From Bacteroidales bacterium (lineage in GTDB: Bacteria > Bacteroidota > Bacteroidia > Bacteroidales > JAADGE01): 28,265 nucleotides of DNA. A program made the position numbers and the translations under genes. Under the pieces are notes generated by a model. It saw nothing but the letters and a program-made list of their open reading frames with translations. It had not been told where the DNA came from and made no database searches. The stretch is from NCBI GenBank assembly GCA_029934265.1, contig JAOZMN010000004.1, positions 1 through 28,265 on the forward strand. Reading direction: 5' to 3'. Shown here piece after piece: positions 7,527 through 14,764 of this stretch (its first letter is position 1; each line of letters begins with the position of its first letter).

Positions 7527-7916
7527 TTACGGTAATTCTGGCAAGTGATGTATTCTTACAAAAGAAATATCTGCAACACGGCCTTCCGTGTCTAATTCTA
7601 ATTGTACAGGATTATAAGGTAAAAGTGAACCCCATGTAAAACTTTCACCGTTGATATTATACACCTTTAGTATAAGGTGTTGGTCATTCAAATTTTGAAT
7701 TTCGGAAATTTCTGTATATTTAGTTTCAATATCTACTGTTTGCTTATAACTAATATTTCCGTTCTTGATTTTTGATTTTTCTTTGAAAGTTATTTTTTTT
7801 CCTGAAAAAAGCTCAACAAATTCAAAACCTGACTTTGGGACAATTATTCCTTCACTATCAAGTTCGCACTGGTGAGCAAATAGGTATTCAATATTTTGAC
7901 ATCTAAAAATTTTCAT
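7527..7916 (-). CDS. Unknown 129-aa protein upstream of the capsid gene
   Basis: The 129-aa product is beta-rich (ITFKEKSKIKNG, LILKVYNINGES, VQLELDTEGRV) with one Trp-Gly (FTWGSLLPYNP) and a C-terminal HHLPELP. I recognise no family. It is separated from the capsid gene by the promoter-like element and from the previous gene by four 10-bp tandem repeats, so it forms a short unit of its own. The ATG at 7916 (MKIFRCQNIE) is chosen because it lies just after the A/T-rich leader that follows the repeats. A palindrome with the AAGGTGT motif lies within the coding sequence (7661-7680). Confidence 0.6.
   Translation of the reverse strand: MKIFRCQNIEYLFAHQCELDSEGIIVPKSGFEFVELFSGKKITFKEKSKIKNGNISYKQTVDIETKYTEISEIQNLNDQHLILKVYNINGESFTWGSLLPYNPVQLELDTEGRVADISFVRIHHLPELP
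7661..7680. promoter_or_regulatory. Palindrome of the AAGGTGT promoter motif
   Basis: ACACCTT (7661-7667) and AAGGTGT (7674-7680) are perfect 7-bp arms around TAGTAT, and the right arm reads TATAAGGTGT as in both promoter-like elements. It lies inside the 129-aa gene, about 190 bases upstream of the capsid promoter copy. It could be a binding site for the same regulator, or chance in A/T-rich DNA. Confidence 0.35.
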
Positions 7917-7944
7917 AATGCGTTATTAATTAAATGGTTATAGC

Positions 7945-7984
7945 AAAAACGGACAAAAACGGACAAAAACGGACAAAAACGGAC
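7945..7984. repeat. Four perfect 10-bp tandem repeats (AAAAACGGAC)
   Basis: AAAAACGGAC is repeated four times without change at 7945-7954, 7955-7964, 7965-7974 and 7975-7984, followed by a degenerate ACGGAGCGGAC up to 7995. The array lies between the stop of the 161-aa gene (7998) and the ATG of the 129-aa gene (7916). One unit per helical turn puts every site on the same face of the DNA, as in iterons or operator arrays. Slippage of a simple repeat is the plain alternative. Confidence 0.8.
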
Positions 7985-7997
7985 ACGGAGCGGACAT

Positions 7998-8483
7998 TTA
8001 GCCAATAAATAGAGATGATAAATTTGATGTTTTTTTAGGTATATTTGATATTCTCATTCTCCTATCTCTCCGGATTAACATATCGAATTTTAGAACATCA
8101 ATATCGTAAAAATCCATAAATAATTCAGTTGCAATTTTGAAACCTACAACTTTTGAAATTGCCATCATGTGTTGTTCGTAAATATGCCAAAAGTATTTAT
8201 ATATAAATTTTTCAATTACTTTCATTCCAACTTCACTGATATAATAATTATATCGTGTATTTATATAGGTACGATTTGGAATTTCAAACCTGATTTGATT
8301 TTCTTTTAAAGTTCCGGATTTTGGAATATAGTCTTTCGGAGCTTTTTTAAGAAGCAAGCAAAGCTGGTCCTTAAATTTATTTGTCAGAAGAATGTTTTCT
8401 TTTGTCTCTTTTCTTAGAACTTTTTTAATAAACATAATTAAATATGTTCTCTCTTTGCTAAATTCAATAATATTGGTTTCCAT
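7998..8483 (-). CDS. Unknown 161-aa basic protein
   Basis: The 161-aa protein is rich in Lys, Ile, Tyr and Phe and probably largely helical, with a basic segment near residues 137-145 (LIRRDRRMR) that could contact nucleic acid. A central YNYYISEVGMKVIEKF resembles the wing and helix of a winged-helix fold, but this is only an impression and no family is recognised. It follows the 50-aa gene by 16 bases; both share a 14-bp leader repeat, and the 10-bp repeat array lies just after its stop. A DNA-binding regulator of the late genes is one possibility from position and charge. Confidence 0.65.
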   Translation of the reverse strand: METNIIEFSKERTYLIMFIKKVLRKETKENILLTNKFKDQLCLLLKKAPKDYIPKSGTLKENQIRFEIPNRTYINTRYNYYISEVGMKVIEKFIYKYFWHIYEQHMMAISKVVGFKIATELFMDFYDIDVLKFDMLIRRDRRMRISNIPKKTSNLSSLFIG

Positions 8484-8490
8484 TCCTTAT

Positions 8491-8669
8491 TTATTTAGAT
8501 TAATATAATTTCATAATATACTTCCAAAGCCCTCTATTGTATCTCCATACTGGAGTAAATTCTTTTTTATGCACTCCAGTTAGAATTAATGCAATATGCC
8601 TTTGAATTCCTATTTTATTTAAAAATGCAGATATTTTTAATCTATTTTTCATATTTTATTTAGATTAAT
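8491..8669. repeat. Duplicated 14-bp leader upstream of two adjacent genes
   Basis: TTATTTAGATTAAT occurs at 8491-8504 and again at 8656-8669. On the minus strand each copy (ATTAATCTAAATAA) ends a few bases upstream of an ATG, at 8483 and at 8652 respectively. It may be a shared translation-initiation leader or a regulator site. Bacteroidetes leaders are A-rich rather than AGGAGG-like, so a ribosome-related role is reasonable. Confidence 0.5.
8500..8652 (-). CDS. Small 50-aa basic protein
   Basis: ATG at 8652 opens a 50-codon frame (MKNRLKISAF ... GLWKYIMKLY) ending in TAA at 8500-8502, too short for most gene callers. It is basic and contains a KIGIQRHIALILTGVHKK segment that looks like a short helix-turn-helix, though no family is recognised. 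The duplicated 14-bp leader stands before both this gene and the next one at 8483, which supports it being real and co-expressed. It is the first gene after the repeat-rich region at 8796-9082. Confidence 0.5.
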   Translation of the reverse strand: MKNRLKISAFLNKIGIQRHIALILTGVHKKEFTPVWRYNRGLWKYIMKLY

Positions 8670-8867
8670 TCTTAATAATGCAAATATAACATTATTAATA
8701 CTTAAATAAGACATTAAAGCAATAAAAAATTATTAGCAGTGATGATAAAAACTATAAAAAAGGAAAAAGTGAGCAGAGATAGTTTAGCAGAAACGCTGTT
8801 TTGTTGTAACAAAATACAAATATCTATGTAACTTACTAAAAATTAATTAATTATAAAGCTTATTTTT

Positions 8868-9018
8868 CGTACAACTTGGTTAAAAGAGACTGTTTTAATG
8901 GGTTTAAAAGTTGTACGGAAAATAGAGAACTACAAGGAACTACTCTTTTACAACCTTCTTACAACTTTCGTACAACTTCAAAACAGTAAAATAGTACAAG
9001 TTGTACGAAAGTTGTAAC
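8868..9018. repeat. Cluster of six TACAACTT-type iterons in both orientations
   Basis: The consensus CGTACAACTT occurs at 8868-8877 (+), 8908-8917 (-), 8969-8978 (+) and 8998-9007 (-). One-base variants are CTTACAACTT at 8958-8967 (+) and a GTTACAACTT form at 9009-9018 (-). The first two make a 15-bp inverted pair with one mismatch; the last four make the 20-bp inverted repeat. Confidence 0.8.
8959..9017. repeat. Perfect 20-bp inverted repeat with 19-bp spacer
   Basis: Arm 8959-8978 and arm 8998-9017 are exact inverse copies, each holding two TACAACTT motifs. The spacer (8979-8997) contains AAAACAGTAAAA. Next to the spacer, GTACAAGTTGTAC (8994-9006) is also a 13-base palindrome. As RNA on either strand this would be a long hairpin; as DNA it looks like two dimer sites placed symmetrically. 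Confidence 0.85.
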
Positions 9019-9189
9019 GAATATAAACAACTAAATATAAGCCTATTACAAGTATATTAAATTCCCTGTTACAACAAAACAGTGTTTTAGGAAAAGTTTT
9101 TTATAAAAATATATTTATAATATAGAAAACTGTCTAATTTTATGATTATTTATACATTTGGTTAATATGTTGGTATATAGTTATATATA

Positions 9190-9225
9190 AAAAAGCGTGT
9201 GATAAATAAATATCACACGCTTTTT
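9190..9225. terminator. Strong intrinsic terminator, usable on both strands
   Basis: Arms 9190-9204 (AAAAAGCGTGTGATA) and 9211-9225 (TATCACACGCTTTTT) are perfect 15-bp complements with a 6-base loop, giving a run of T after the stem on either strand. It ends the replication operon, about 85 bases after the 59-aa gene, and shields the repeat region from read-through. Confidence 0.9.
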
Positions 9226-9311
9226 TTAATTTGCTTTTATATAGCTTGTTATGCTATATTGTAAAAATTACATAAGAAAATTGACGTAAGGTATATAATT
9301 TTAATATTTAT

Positions 9312-9491
9312 TTATTGGTTAGTAAAATCAATTTCTAATTGTTCCGTATAATCTGTATAATCTGTATTATCTACTAAGAAATTTACAGACGTATCTTTTT
9401 CTTCCATTTCATCTTTCAATTTTTCTGCAAACTCTGCAATTTCTTTTATTGTAAGCTTATCGCTTACTTCTACTACTATTCCTATTTTCAT
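9312..9491 (-). CDS. Small acidic 59-aa protein after the primase gene
   Basis: ATG at 9491 opens a 59-codon frame ending at TAA 9312-9314. It begins three bases after the primase-helicase stop, so it is probably translationally coupled and the last gene of the replication operon before the terminator at 9190-9225. The protein is acidic: a beta strand (MKIGIVVEVS), then a helix (TIKEIAEFAEKLKDEMEEK), another strand (VNFLVD), and a C-terminal tail with a DYTDYTEQ repeat. I recognise no family. A partner or modulator of the primase-helicase is possible from position alone. Confidence 0.7.
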   Translation of the reverse strand: MKIGIVVEVSDKLTIKEIAEFAEKLKDEMEEKDTSVNFLVDNTDYTDYTEQLEIDFTNQ

Positions 9492-9494
9492 AAT

Positions 9495-12400
9495 TTAAAA
9501 GTTTGGTGGATTTTTCGGAGGTTCGGGCATATCCATATCGTTTAGATCCCCTTGCTTGTATTCTATTTCTGTTGGCGGTTTTGGTACACTATCTTTGTCT
9601 GTGTCGTTGGCATAACCCTCATTGGTGTTTATGTAAAAATGTTCAGACCTCTTGGGATATCCTGACTTATCCAGTTGCTCCTCTGATTTTCTCATTATTC
9701 TATTGTTCGCTAAATCAGTTATTGTATCAGAAGGATTAAATATATAATTCCGTAGCTCACAATAATCCCCTACTAAGTGCTTGAAATTTTGATTACTATA
9801 ATGTTTGTTTTTTTGGTAATGATTAAACGTGTCTCGATGTTCTGTTATGAATTTATTAAACAGGGGTGTCCTATCAATGTATCCAAAAGGAGTTTCATCT
9901 TCATTTTCATCAGACTCAAAAAAGAAATTATTTAAGAAGTCCATTAATGGACTTCCTATTTTATTTATAAGTCTTTTCCTGTACATTGCTGTTAGCGGTG
10001 GATTAATTTCACCAAATTTCTTATTTGCAATATACGCATACGCGTAGAAATTAATTAGTTGTGATTTTTGTTCTGTATTATCTCCTGAAAATAATTGACG
10101 TTTAAAAATATCGGAAGGTTTCCTTGTTTTATTAAATACACCTCCTTTGCTGTCGTGAAAGAAAGGAAATATGAACATTCTTATAAGCCGTCTATCAACT
10201 CTTGTTGCCTCAGTGTCCATGTAATTACGTGTAATTACAATTTTAGGCGTGTCCTTAAACGGAATTGATACAGGGTCTTTGAATTTTCTTTTCACTTGTA
10301 TCCCTTTTGAAAAATCATTTACTCTATCTCCTATTTTTGCTTTTGCGTGCAAATCTTCCCAGTGTATCAATTTTTGTCGTCGGTATAGCGAGTAACCAAA
10401 GTCTTTTGTTGTGAAATCTTCCTGTTCCGCTGGTTCATTATGTAATGATTTTACCAATTCTATTCCCTGCATTAACATTGACTTACCTCCGCCAGAGGCT
10501 CCTCTCTGTTTTCCTGTCTGCTCAATATCATCAATTGTATCTAATATTATAACACCTTTGTCGTCTTGTGGAAGTCTATGGTCGTTCATTAGATAACCTA
10601 AAGCTGTTATCTTATTTATTAGGTGTAATTTTATATTTCTTAATTCTTCAGCAGTGATAAGGTCTGGAAGCTTATCATACCAAAAATCATTTGCTCGTAC
10701 CTGGTACCCTGTTTTTTCTGCTTTTTCAAAATAAGCATATGACAATAGAAATAGTAATTGTAACATATAGTTATCTCTATCTATGATTTCAATATCGTAT
10801 ATATTGTTATCTTCTAATTTGTTTATTTCGCTTTGCAGTTCTCTATACTCCTCTTTATTTTCTGCACACTTTTGCTTTTGCCTCAAATCAGAATATGCTT
10901 TTGTGTGAAAAATTTTGAAAGGAGCTTCTTTTATTTTTGAAGGAAAATCAATAATATCACTTTTCCAAATAACAGAATTATGATTATTATATTCATCGAC
11001 AGTTATTCCATTTTTTGTTACTGTCCACATATTTCCATCTGTAAAAAACCAATTCTGATGTTCTAATGAAGCATATTTTGGTTTTAAATCAAAGCGTTTT
11101 TCGAGGGTTGATAATTTTTTTTCTGAAAATTTGCTGCTATTTATTACCCTGTCTTTGAGTTCTGAATTTTCACCTTTCTTGTTTAAGTATTTTATTGTAA
11201 AAATAATAACATTCAAAGAGAAGTGATCGTATTCAAGTTCTTCAATAATGTTTCCTGTTTTTTTTATAAAATTAAAACCAAGTTTTTCAAAATCGTTCGG
11301 ATATGTGAAATAGCCTTGACGCATCAGGAAATTGTTTAGAATATCACTATTAATTTTATAGTTTGATTCTTTTTTGTCATATTTCCAAAACATTAATGGC
11401 ATTGCCGTATTTATGTGCTTTTTTATAAAGTGTCCATGTTCTCTGATATACTCTGATATATTCGCAAATAGAGTATCTGTTTTGTAGAGTTTTACGGAAA
11501 TATGTTTACTTGTTATGGCATTAGCTCGTTTGCGACTAATTGTTTTGTTTTCAGGAGCTACAATTATTGCATAAACATAAGTAAGTATGTCCTTTTTAAT
11601 CTCGGCCGTTAAATCGCCGTTTAAGTATATTGGATTCTCTCCTATTGCAGAGAGGTTTATAAAGTCAATAAAATTAAAAACAAGGATTGCATGTTTTAAT
11701 TTTTTAGGCTTCTTTTTGGAATTATTATCGTCATCATCTCCTATATTGTCAAATGCTAACTCTAATTGAGTTAGTCCATAAGTCCAATTTTGAGGATTTT
11801 TACTTTCGTAAAATGTAACTCTCTTATAAGGTTTTTTGCCAAACGGACGTATTACTAATTTTTCTTTTACTGTAAAAATTGGATTTTCTGGTGTTGAAAT
11901 ATGTACATAGGCTTTACCGTTTGTAATGCTTGTGAATTTTTCTACATATTTGATATTACAATCAGAGAATGTTGATTGACAAACTTCACCTGAATAATCA
12001 AACTTTCCTAAAATTTCTTCGGAAATTTGTTCCTTTGTTTCTTTTACAAAATCGCCGTCCTTTTCGCTTTCCATTGCTGGACGACTTTCATAATTTTTGA
12101 TTTTTAAATCAGGTTTAAACTCGCAACCAAGTTCCTGTCTTTGAAAATTGAATTTGTTAAGTTCGGGGATTGTCGGATATATATAGTTGTAGGGATTGTC
12201 AAGGAATGATTTTAGAGTATCTTCTTTAAGCAAGTCGTTATCATCTTTGCCTTCTGGGTGAATTAGGATAGATACACTTTTAGTTTTGAAATGCTTTTTA
12301 ATCCAAAACGAACGGCGTAAACTTGCTTTTTGTCCTGCGAAATTTTTGTCAAAATCAAAAGCTATAACTACATGCTTGTCTGTAAAATATGGAGAGAATT

Positions 12401-13232
12401 TATTTATGTCGTCTATTTCGTTTGTAGTCCCAAACAGTGAAATAGCCGATTTTTCTACTTGATAAATTGATAAGGCATTGATTACACCTTCTGTTATATA
12501 TACAGAGTCGGAATCTTTACGGAATGAACAATTGTAAAGACTGTTTGTCATTGCTCCATACGAAAAAGTTTTGTCGTATTCACCTGGCCCGAAATTTCTT
12601 TTATTTATACATTCTGAATTTGAACTGACAAAAGCTACTCCGTGTGTATTCTTTTTGTATTTATCAAGAAAGTAGTATGAGTTTTCAGGTAGTAAATCTA
12701 ATTTTAAACTTCTACTTTCAAGATATTTACTAGCCTTTCCCTTATTATTTTTCTTCGCTGTGGATATAAGAAAATTAAGTGTTCTTTGCTTCTTAGCATT
12801 CTCCTCTTTTGCTTCGGCTTCGCTTATTTTTTTGCGTCGCAAAAGTTTTACAGGCTTCTTTACCTTAGCTGTACTTATATTAATGTTTTGGTCTGGGTGT
12901 ATTAATTCTTCATGATAATAAACCTTTGCGATATGATGGATAGCTTGGTAATAATCGAATGAATTAATTTGCTTAACAAAATTTATAATATTAGTTCCTG
13001 TTCCGCAACTAAAACATTTTCCTATATTGTTTTTAGGATAATAAGTAAACGCACCATCGGAATCTGCCTTGCCAGAAGTTCCAGAACCGCAAAAAGGACA
13101 TGGAGCTTTCCTTTTTTGATTAAATTTATAAGATGTTTCAGTTTCAAAAACCTCATCGAAATTTTTATCTGTATTTGCATTGTCGGCAATTGCTTTGAAA
13201 GCCTTATTATATTGAGTGTACTTATTTTTCAT
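9495..13232 (-). CDS. Large primase-helicase (zinc finger, TOPRIM, SF3-like NTPase)
   Basis: The 1245-aa protein carries a DnaG/CHC2-type zinc ribbon with Cys45, Cys48, Cys73 and Cys76, then a TOPRIM region (Glu248-Gly249, and Asp293/Asp295 in AFDFD) that holds the primase metal ions. The long middle (about 350-850) is not recognised. It ends with an NTPase core: Walker A GASGGGKS at 911-918, a Walker B-like LIHWED at 955-960, and a TRN...RRLIR stretch at 1001-1018 resembling sensor and arginine-finger elements of SF3-like viral helicases. It would prime and unwind DNA at the phage origin. The C-terminal 50 residues are Pro/acidic and probably disordered. It overlaps the preceding gene by 11 bases and lies in an operon with a DnaA-like protein. 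It is longer than most phage primase-helicases because of the unknown middle part. Confidence 0.9.
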   Translation of the reverse strand: MKNKYTQYNKAFKAIADNANTDKNFDEVFETETSYKFNQKRKAPCPFCGSGTSGKADSDGAFTYYPKNNIGKCFSCGTGTNIINFVKQINSFDYYQAIHHIAKVYYHEELIHPDQNINISTAKVKKPVKLLRRKKISEAEAKEENAKKQRTLNFLISTAKKNNKGKASKYLESRSLKLDLLPENSYYFLDKYKKNTHGVAFVSSNSECINKRNFGPGEYDKTFSYGAMTNSLYNCSFRKDSDSVYITEGVINALSIYQVEKSAISLFGTTNEIDDINKFSPYFTDKHVVIAFDFDKNFAGQKASLRRSFWIKKHFKTKSVSILIHPEGKDDNDLLKEDTLKSFLDNPYNYIYPTIPELNKFNFQRQELGCEFKPDLKIKNYESRPAMESEKDGDFVKETKEQISEEILGKFDYSGEVCQSTFSDCNIKYVEKFTSITNGKAYVHISTPENPIFTVKEKLVIRPFGKKPYKRVTFYESKNPQNWTYGLTQLELAFDNIGDDDDNNSKKKPKKLKHAILVFNFIDFINLSAIGENPIYLNGDLTAEIKKDILTYVYAIIVAPENKTISRKRANAITSKHISVKLYKTDTLFANISEYIREHGHFIKKHINTAMPLMFWKYDKKESNYKINSDILNNFLMRQGYFTYPNDFEKLGFNFIKKTGNIIEELEYDHFSLNVIIFTIKYLNKKGENSELKDRVINSSKFSEKKLSTLEKRFDLKPKYASLEHQNWFFTDGNMWTVTKNGITVDEYNNHNSVIWKSDIIDFPSKIKEAPFKIFHTKAYSDLRQKQKCAENKEEYRELQSEINKLEDNNIYDIEIIDRDNYMLQLLFLLSYAYFEKAEKTGYQVRANDFWYDKLPDLITAEELRNIKLHLINKITALGYLMNDHRLPQDDKGVIILDTIDDIEQTGKQRGASGGGKSMLMQGIELVKSLHNEPAEQEDFTTKDFGYSLYRRQKLIHWEDLHAKAKIGDRVNDFSKGIQVKRKFKDPVSIPFKDTPKIVITRNYMDTEATRVDRRLIRMFIFPFFHDSKGGVFNKTRKPSDIFKRQLFSGDNTEQKSQLINFYAYAYIANKKFGEINPPLTAMYRKRLINKIGSPLMDFLNNFFFESDENEDETPFGYIDRTPLFNKFITEHRDTFNHYQKNKHYSNQNFKHLVGDYCELRNYIFNPSDTITDLANNRIMRKSEEQLDKSGYPKRSEHFYINTNEGYANDTDKDSVPKPPTEIEYKQGDLNDMDMPEPPKNPPNF

Positions 13233-13626
13233 TCCAATTTTTTATTTTTGCATTAGTTGTGAAGTTCCAATCAATTTTCCTTACTTTCGTATAATCATCA
13301 TTCAATTCTATTTGGTATAGATTAGAATTTCTGATATTGAGTATAATACAATATCGTTGAGCTTCGGTTGTAATATTGTACCATTTTTCTAACGCTATAT
13401 TTAACAGCCATTGATTTACAGTTTCAATGTATTTTTTGTTCAGCTTAATAAAGTGAGTTTCTGCAATATTGAAAGTGCAATTTGTTACACTCATTTCGGA
13501 TATTAGCATAGTAATTGTGTCGAATGCTATATCTGTTTTTACAGGATAAAACTTGTAAAATTTCATCTTAGACACTATCCAAGCGTGCATAGTGTCTAAG
13601 TTTTTATTTGAGGGTTTTTCGTACAT
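13222..13626 (-). CDS. Unknown 134-aa protein coupled to the primase gene
   Basis: The 134-aa product is mixed helix and strand, with several aromatics (MKFYKFYPVKTD, ALEKWYNITTEAQRY) and no recognised motif. Its stop overlaps the primase-helicase start by 11 bases, so the two are translationally coupled and perhaps made in a fixed ratio. A role in DNA replication or as an early accessory protein is plausible from context only. Confidence 0.65.
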   Translation of the reverse strand: MYEKPSNKNLDTMHAWIVSKMKFYKFYPVKTDIAFDTITMLISEMSVTNCTFNIAETHFIKLNKKYIETVNQWLLNIALEKWYNITTEAQRYCIILNIRNSNLYQIELNDDYTKVRKIDWNFTTNAKIKNWNEK

Positions 13627-13639
13627 AATTATATTTTTG

Positions 13640-13714
13640 TTAATTCAAATTTATAAACCATTTGCCCGCTTCAAATGCTAAGTCTATTGCTATTTGTATT
13701 AATTCTTTTTTCAT
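13640..13714 (-). CDS. Possible tiny 24-aa protein
   Basis: ATG at 13714 opens 24 codons (MKKELIQIAIDLAFEAGKWF, then INLN) ending at TAA 13640-13642. It overlaps the 3' end of the 263-aa gene by 44 bases and ends 13 bases before the ATG at 13626. It would be an amphipathic helix. It could serve only to couple translation across the gap, or be chance. Confidence 0.25.
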   Translation of the reverse strand: MKKELIQIAIDLAFEAGKWFINLN

Positions 13715-14462
13715 TCGAATGTTTTTCTAAAAATTTCTGTTCCTCTTCTGTTCTGTTAGCCGTTTTTTTCTTAATCCTACTTACTTCCGATTTAATATAA
13801 ACAGGTTCGTAAATTTTGTTTTTTTCGTGCAAAGCAGATATACTGTTAGCATAACCAACAGCATTAAGCTCAACTGCATTTAAGTCAGATTCTAAATTGT
13901 TAATGTCAGTTGTTAATTTTTCATTAACTTGTAACTGAGCTTGTAACTGACTTTGGAGTTTGTTGCTTTTTTCAACACTTCCATTATATCCATCAGTATA
14001 GTTACGCAAGTCTTCTGATGTTTCATACAGGTTTGATTTCAATAGTTTGATCTGACTTTCATAATCTACAATGTCAGTTTTTTCTTCATTCATAATGCCG
14101 TGTACTACATTTCCTATGAAAAACAAAATAAGAGCAGTTTGAACTGCAAATATTGGACTAACCCACATCGCTAAATCTTCAACGTGAGAATTATTATATA
14201 TATATACATGAAATCCGTCCAGTACGGCAAAAGCAATTTTTAAAAGAACGCTTCCGAAACCTTTATTATACCATATCACTACTGATATGGAGCCAAGGGC
14301 AAAAGCTAATCCTGATATTAGAACTGCAATATCATCTAACAGAAAATTACCTGTCTTAATCCAATTCAGGTGGATTAAAAGTTTGGTATTTATCATCATT
14401 AGTAATATGATGATGGCTGTTACAGCAAGGAAAATCAGTGTTTTTATTAATATATTTTTCAT
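13671..14462 (-). CDS. Four-helix membrane protein with coiled-coil tail (263 aa)
   Basis: Four hydrophobic segments are visible at about residues 5-24, 42-64, 72-88 and 100-121. A long polar heptad-rich region follows, from about 130 to 220 (KLQSQLQAQLQVNEKL and similar), and then a basic tail rich in KKK and NR. I recognise no family. The layout suggests an inner-membrane anchor with a cytoplasmic coiled-coil arm. Candidates are a holin-like lysis protein, a superinfection-exclusion protein, or a membrane tether for phage replication. Its ATG overlaps the upstream DnaA-like gene by four bases, which ties it to the replication operon; the amidase gene is two genes further upstream. Confidence 0.65.
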   Translation of the reverse strand: MKNILIKTLIFLAVTAIIILLMMINTKLLIHLNWIKTGNFLLDDIAVLISGLAFALGSISVVIWYNKGFGSVLLKIAFAVLDGFHVYIYNNSHVEDLAMWVSPIFAVQTALILFFIGNVVHGIMNEEKTDIVDYESQIKLLKSNLYETSEDLRNYTDGYNGSVEKSNKLQSQLQAQLQVNEKLTTDINNLESDLNAVELNAVGYANSISALHEKNKIYEPVYIKSEVSRIKKKTANRTEEEQKFLEKHSNEKRINTNSNRLSI

Positions 14463-14764
14463 AATTGTTTTCTTACTTTGGTTATTAAATCATGTACTTC
14501 TTTTACATTTTGTAATTTTTTGATGTAATGTAATACTACTGTGTGATGTTTTTTAATAAACTCTCCTGTTTTTTCAAGAGTTAAACCTGTCATTTCTTTT
14601 GTTAGTATTGCCACTACTGCCCTTGCATCTACTATTTCTCTCTTGTTGCTTCTCTGGATTATTACTTCTTCTTTGATGCCTGTAACTTCTGAAACTGCTT
14701 TTAAAATTCGTTCTGGTGTAGTTTTTAGCACACCAGGGCAAATGTGGACTGTGTAATAATTCAT
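14459..14764 (-). CDS. Stand-alone DnaA domain IV-like DNA-binding protein (101 aa)
   Basis: Residues 41-84 match the DnaA C-terminal DNA-binding domain: a basic N-terminal part (SNKREIVDAR), helix VVAILTKEMTGLTLEKTGEF, and the signature-like KKHHTVVLHYIKKL that corresponds to the DnaA DH(S/T)TV-H motif contacting the DnaA box. No AAA+ ATPase domain is present, so it would bind DNA without forming DnaA filaments alone. It could mark the phage origin or compete with host DnaA. It overlaps both neighbours by four bases (ATGA) and lies in the replication operon upstream of the primase-helicase. Two repeat arrays (15568-15611 and 8868-9018) are candidate targets. Confidence 0.85.
   Translation of the reverse strand: MNYYTVHICPGVLKTTPERILKAVSEVTGIKEEVIIQRSNKREIVDARAVVAILTKEMTGLTLEKTGEFIKKHHTVVLHYIKKLQNVKEVHDLITKVRKQL

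Larger units (their letters stand above)
8796..9082. repeat. Outer 16-bp inverted repeat
   Basis: CTGTTTTGTTGTAACA at 8796-8811 is matched exactly in inverse orientation at 9067-9082. The left copy is itself centred on a 7-bp dyad, TTTTGTT-GT-AACAAAA, of the kind bound by a dimeric protein. The pair brackets the TACAACTT cluster. Confidence 0.75.
8653..9311. other. 660-bp non-coding region, candidate replication origin or control region
   Basis: No convincing gene longer than 30 codons is seen here. The region holds a 16-bp inverted repeat (8796-8811 / 9067-9082), six copies of a TACAACTT-type motif in both orientations (8868-9018) including a perfect 20-bp inverted repeat, a very A/T-rich tract (about 9095-9190) and a strong terminator (9190-9225). 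It lies directly downstream of the primase-helicase operon. Repeats next to an A/T-rich unwinding tract and a replication gene are the usual make-up of a phage or plasmid origin. No clear consensus DnaA box is seen. Confidence 0.55.

Noticed and set aside
7945..7984. Tandem repeats as a CRISPR array
   Set aside because: The units are 10 bp, contiguous and without spacers, so this is not a CRISPR array.
8549..8580. 8-bp inverted repeat ACTGGAGT/ACTCCAGT
   Set aside because: It lies inside the 50-aa coding sequence with a 16-base loop and no T tract; too weak to call.
8742..8831. 29-codon plus-strand frame (MIKTIKKEKVSRDSLAETLF and on)
   Set aside because: Too short, no family, and its end is the 16-bp inverted repeat. 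It could be a gene remnant but cannot be supported.
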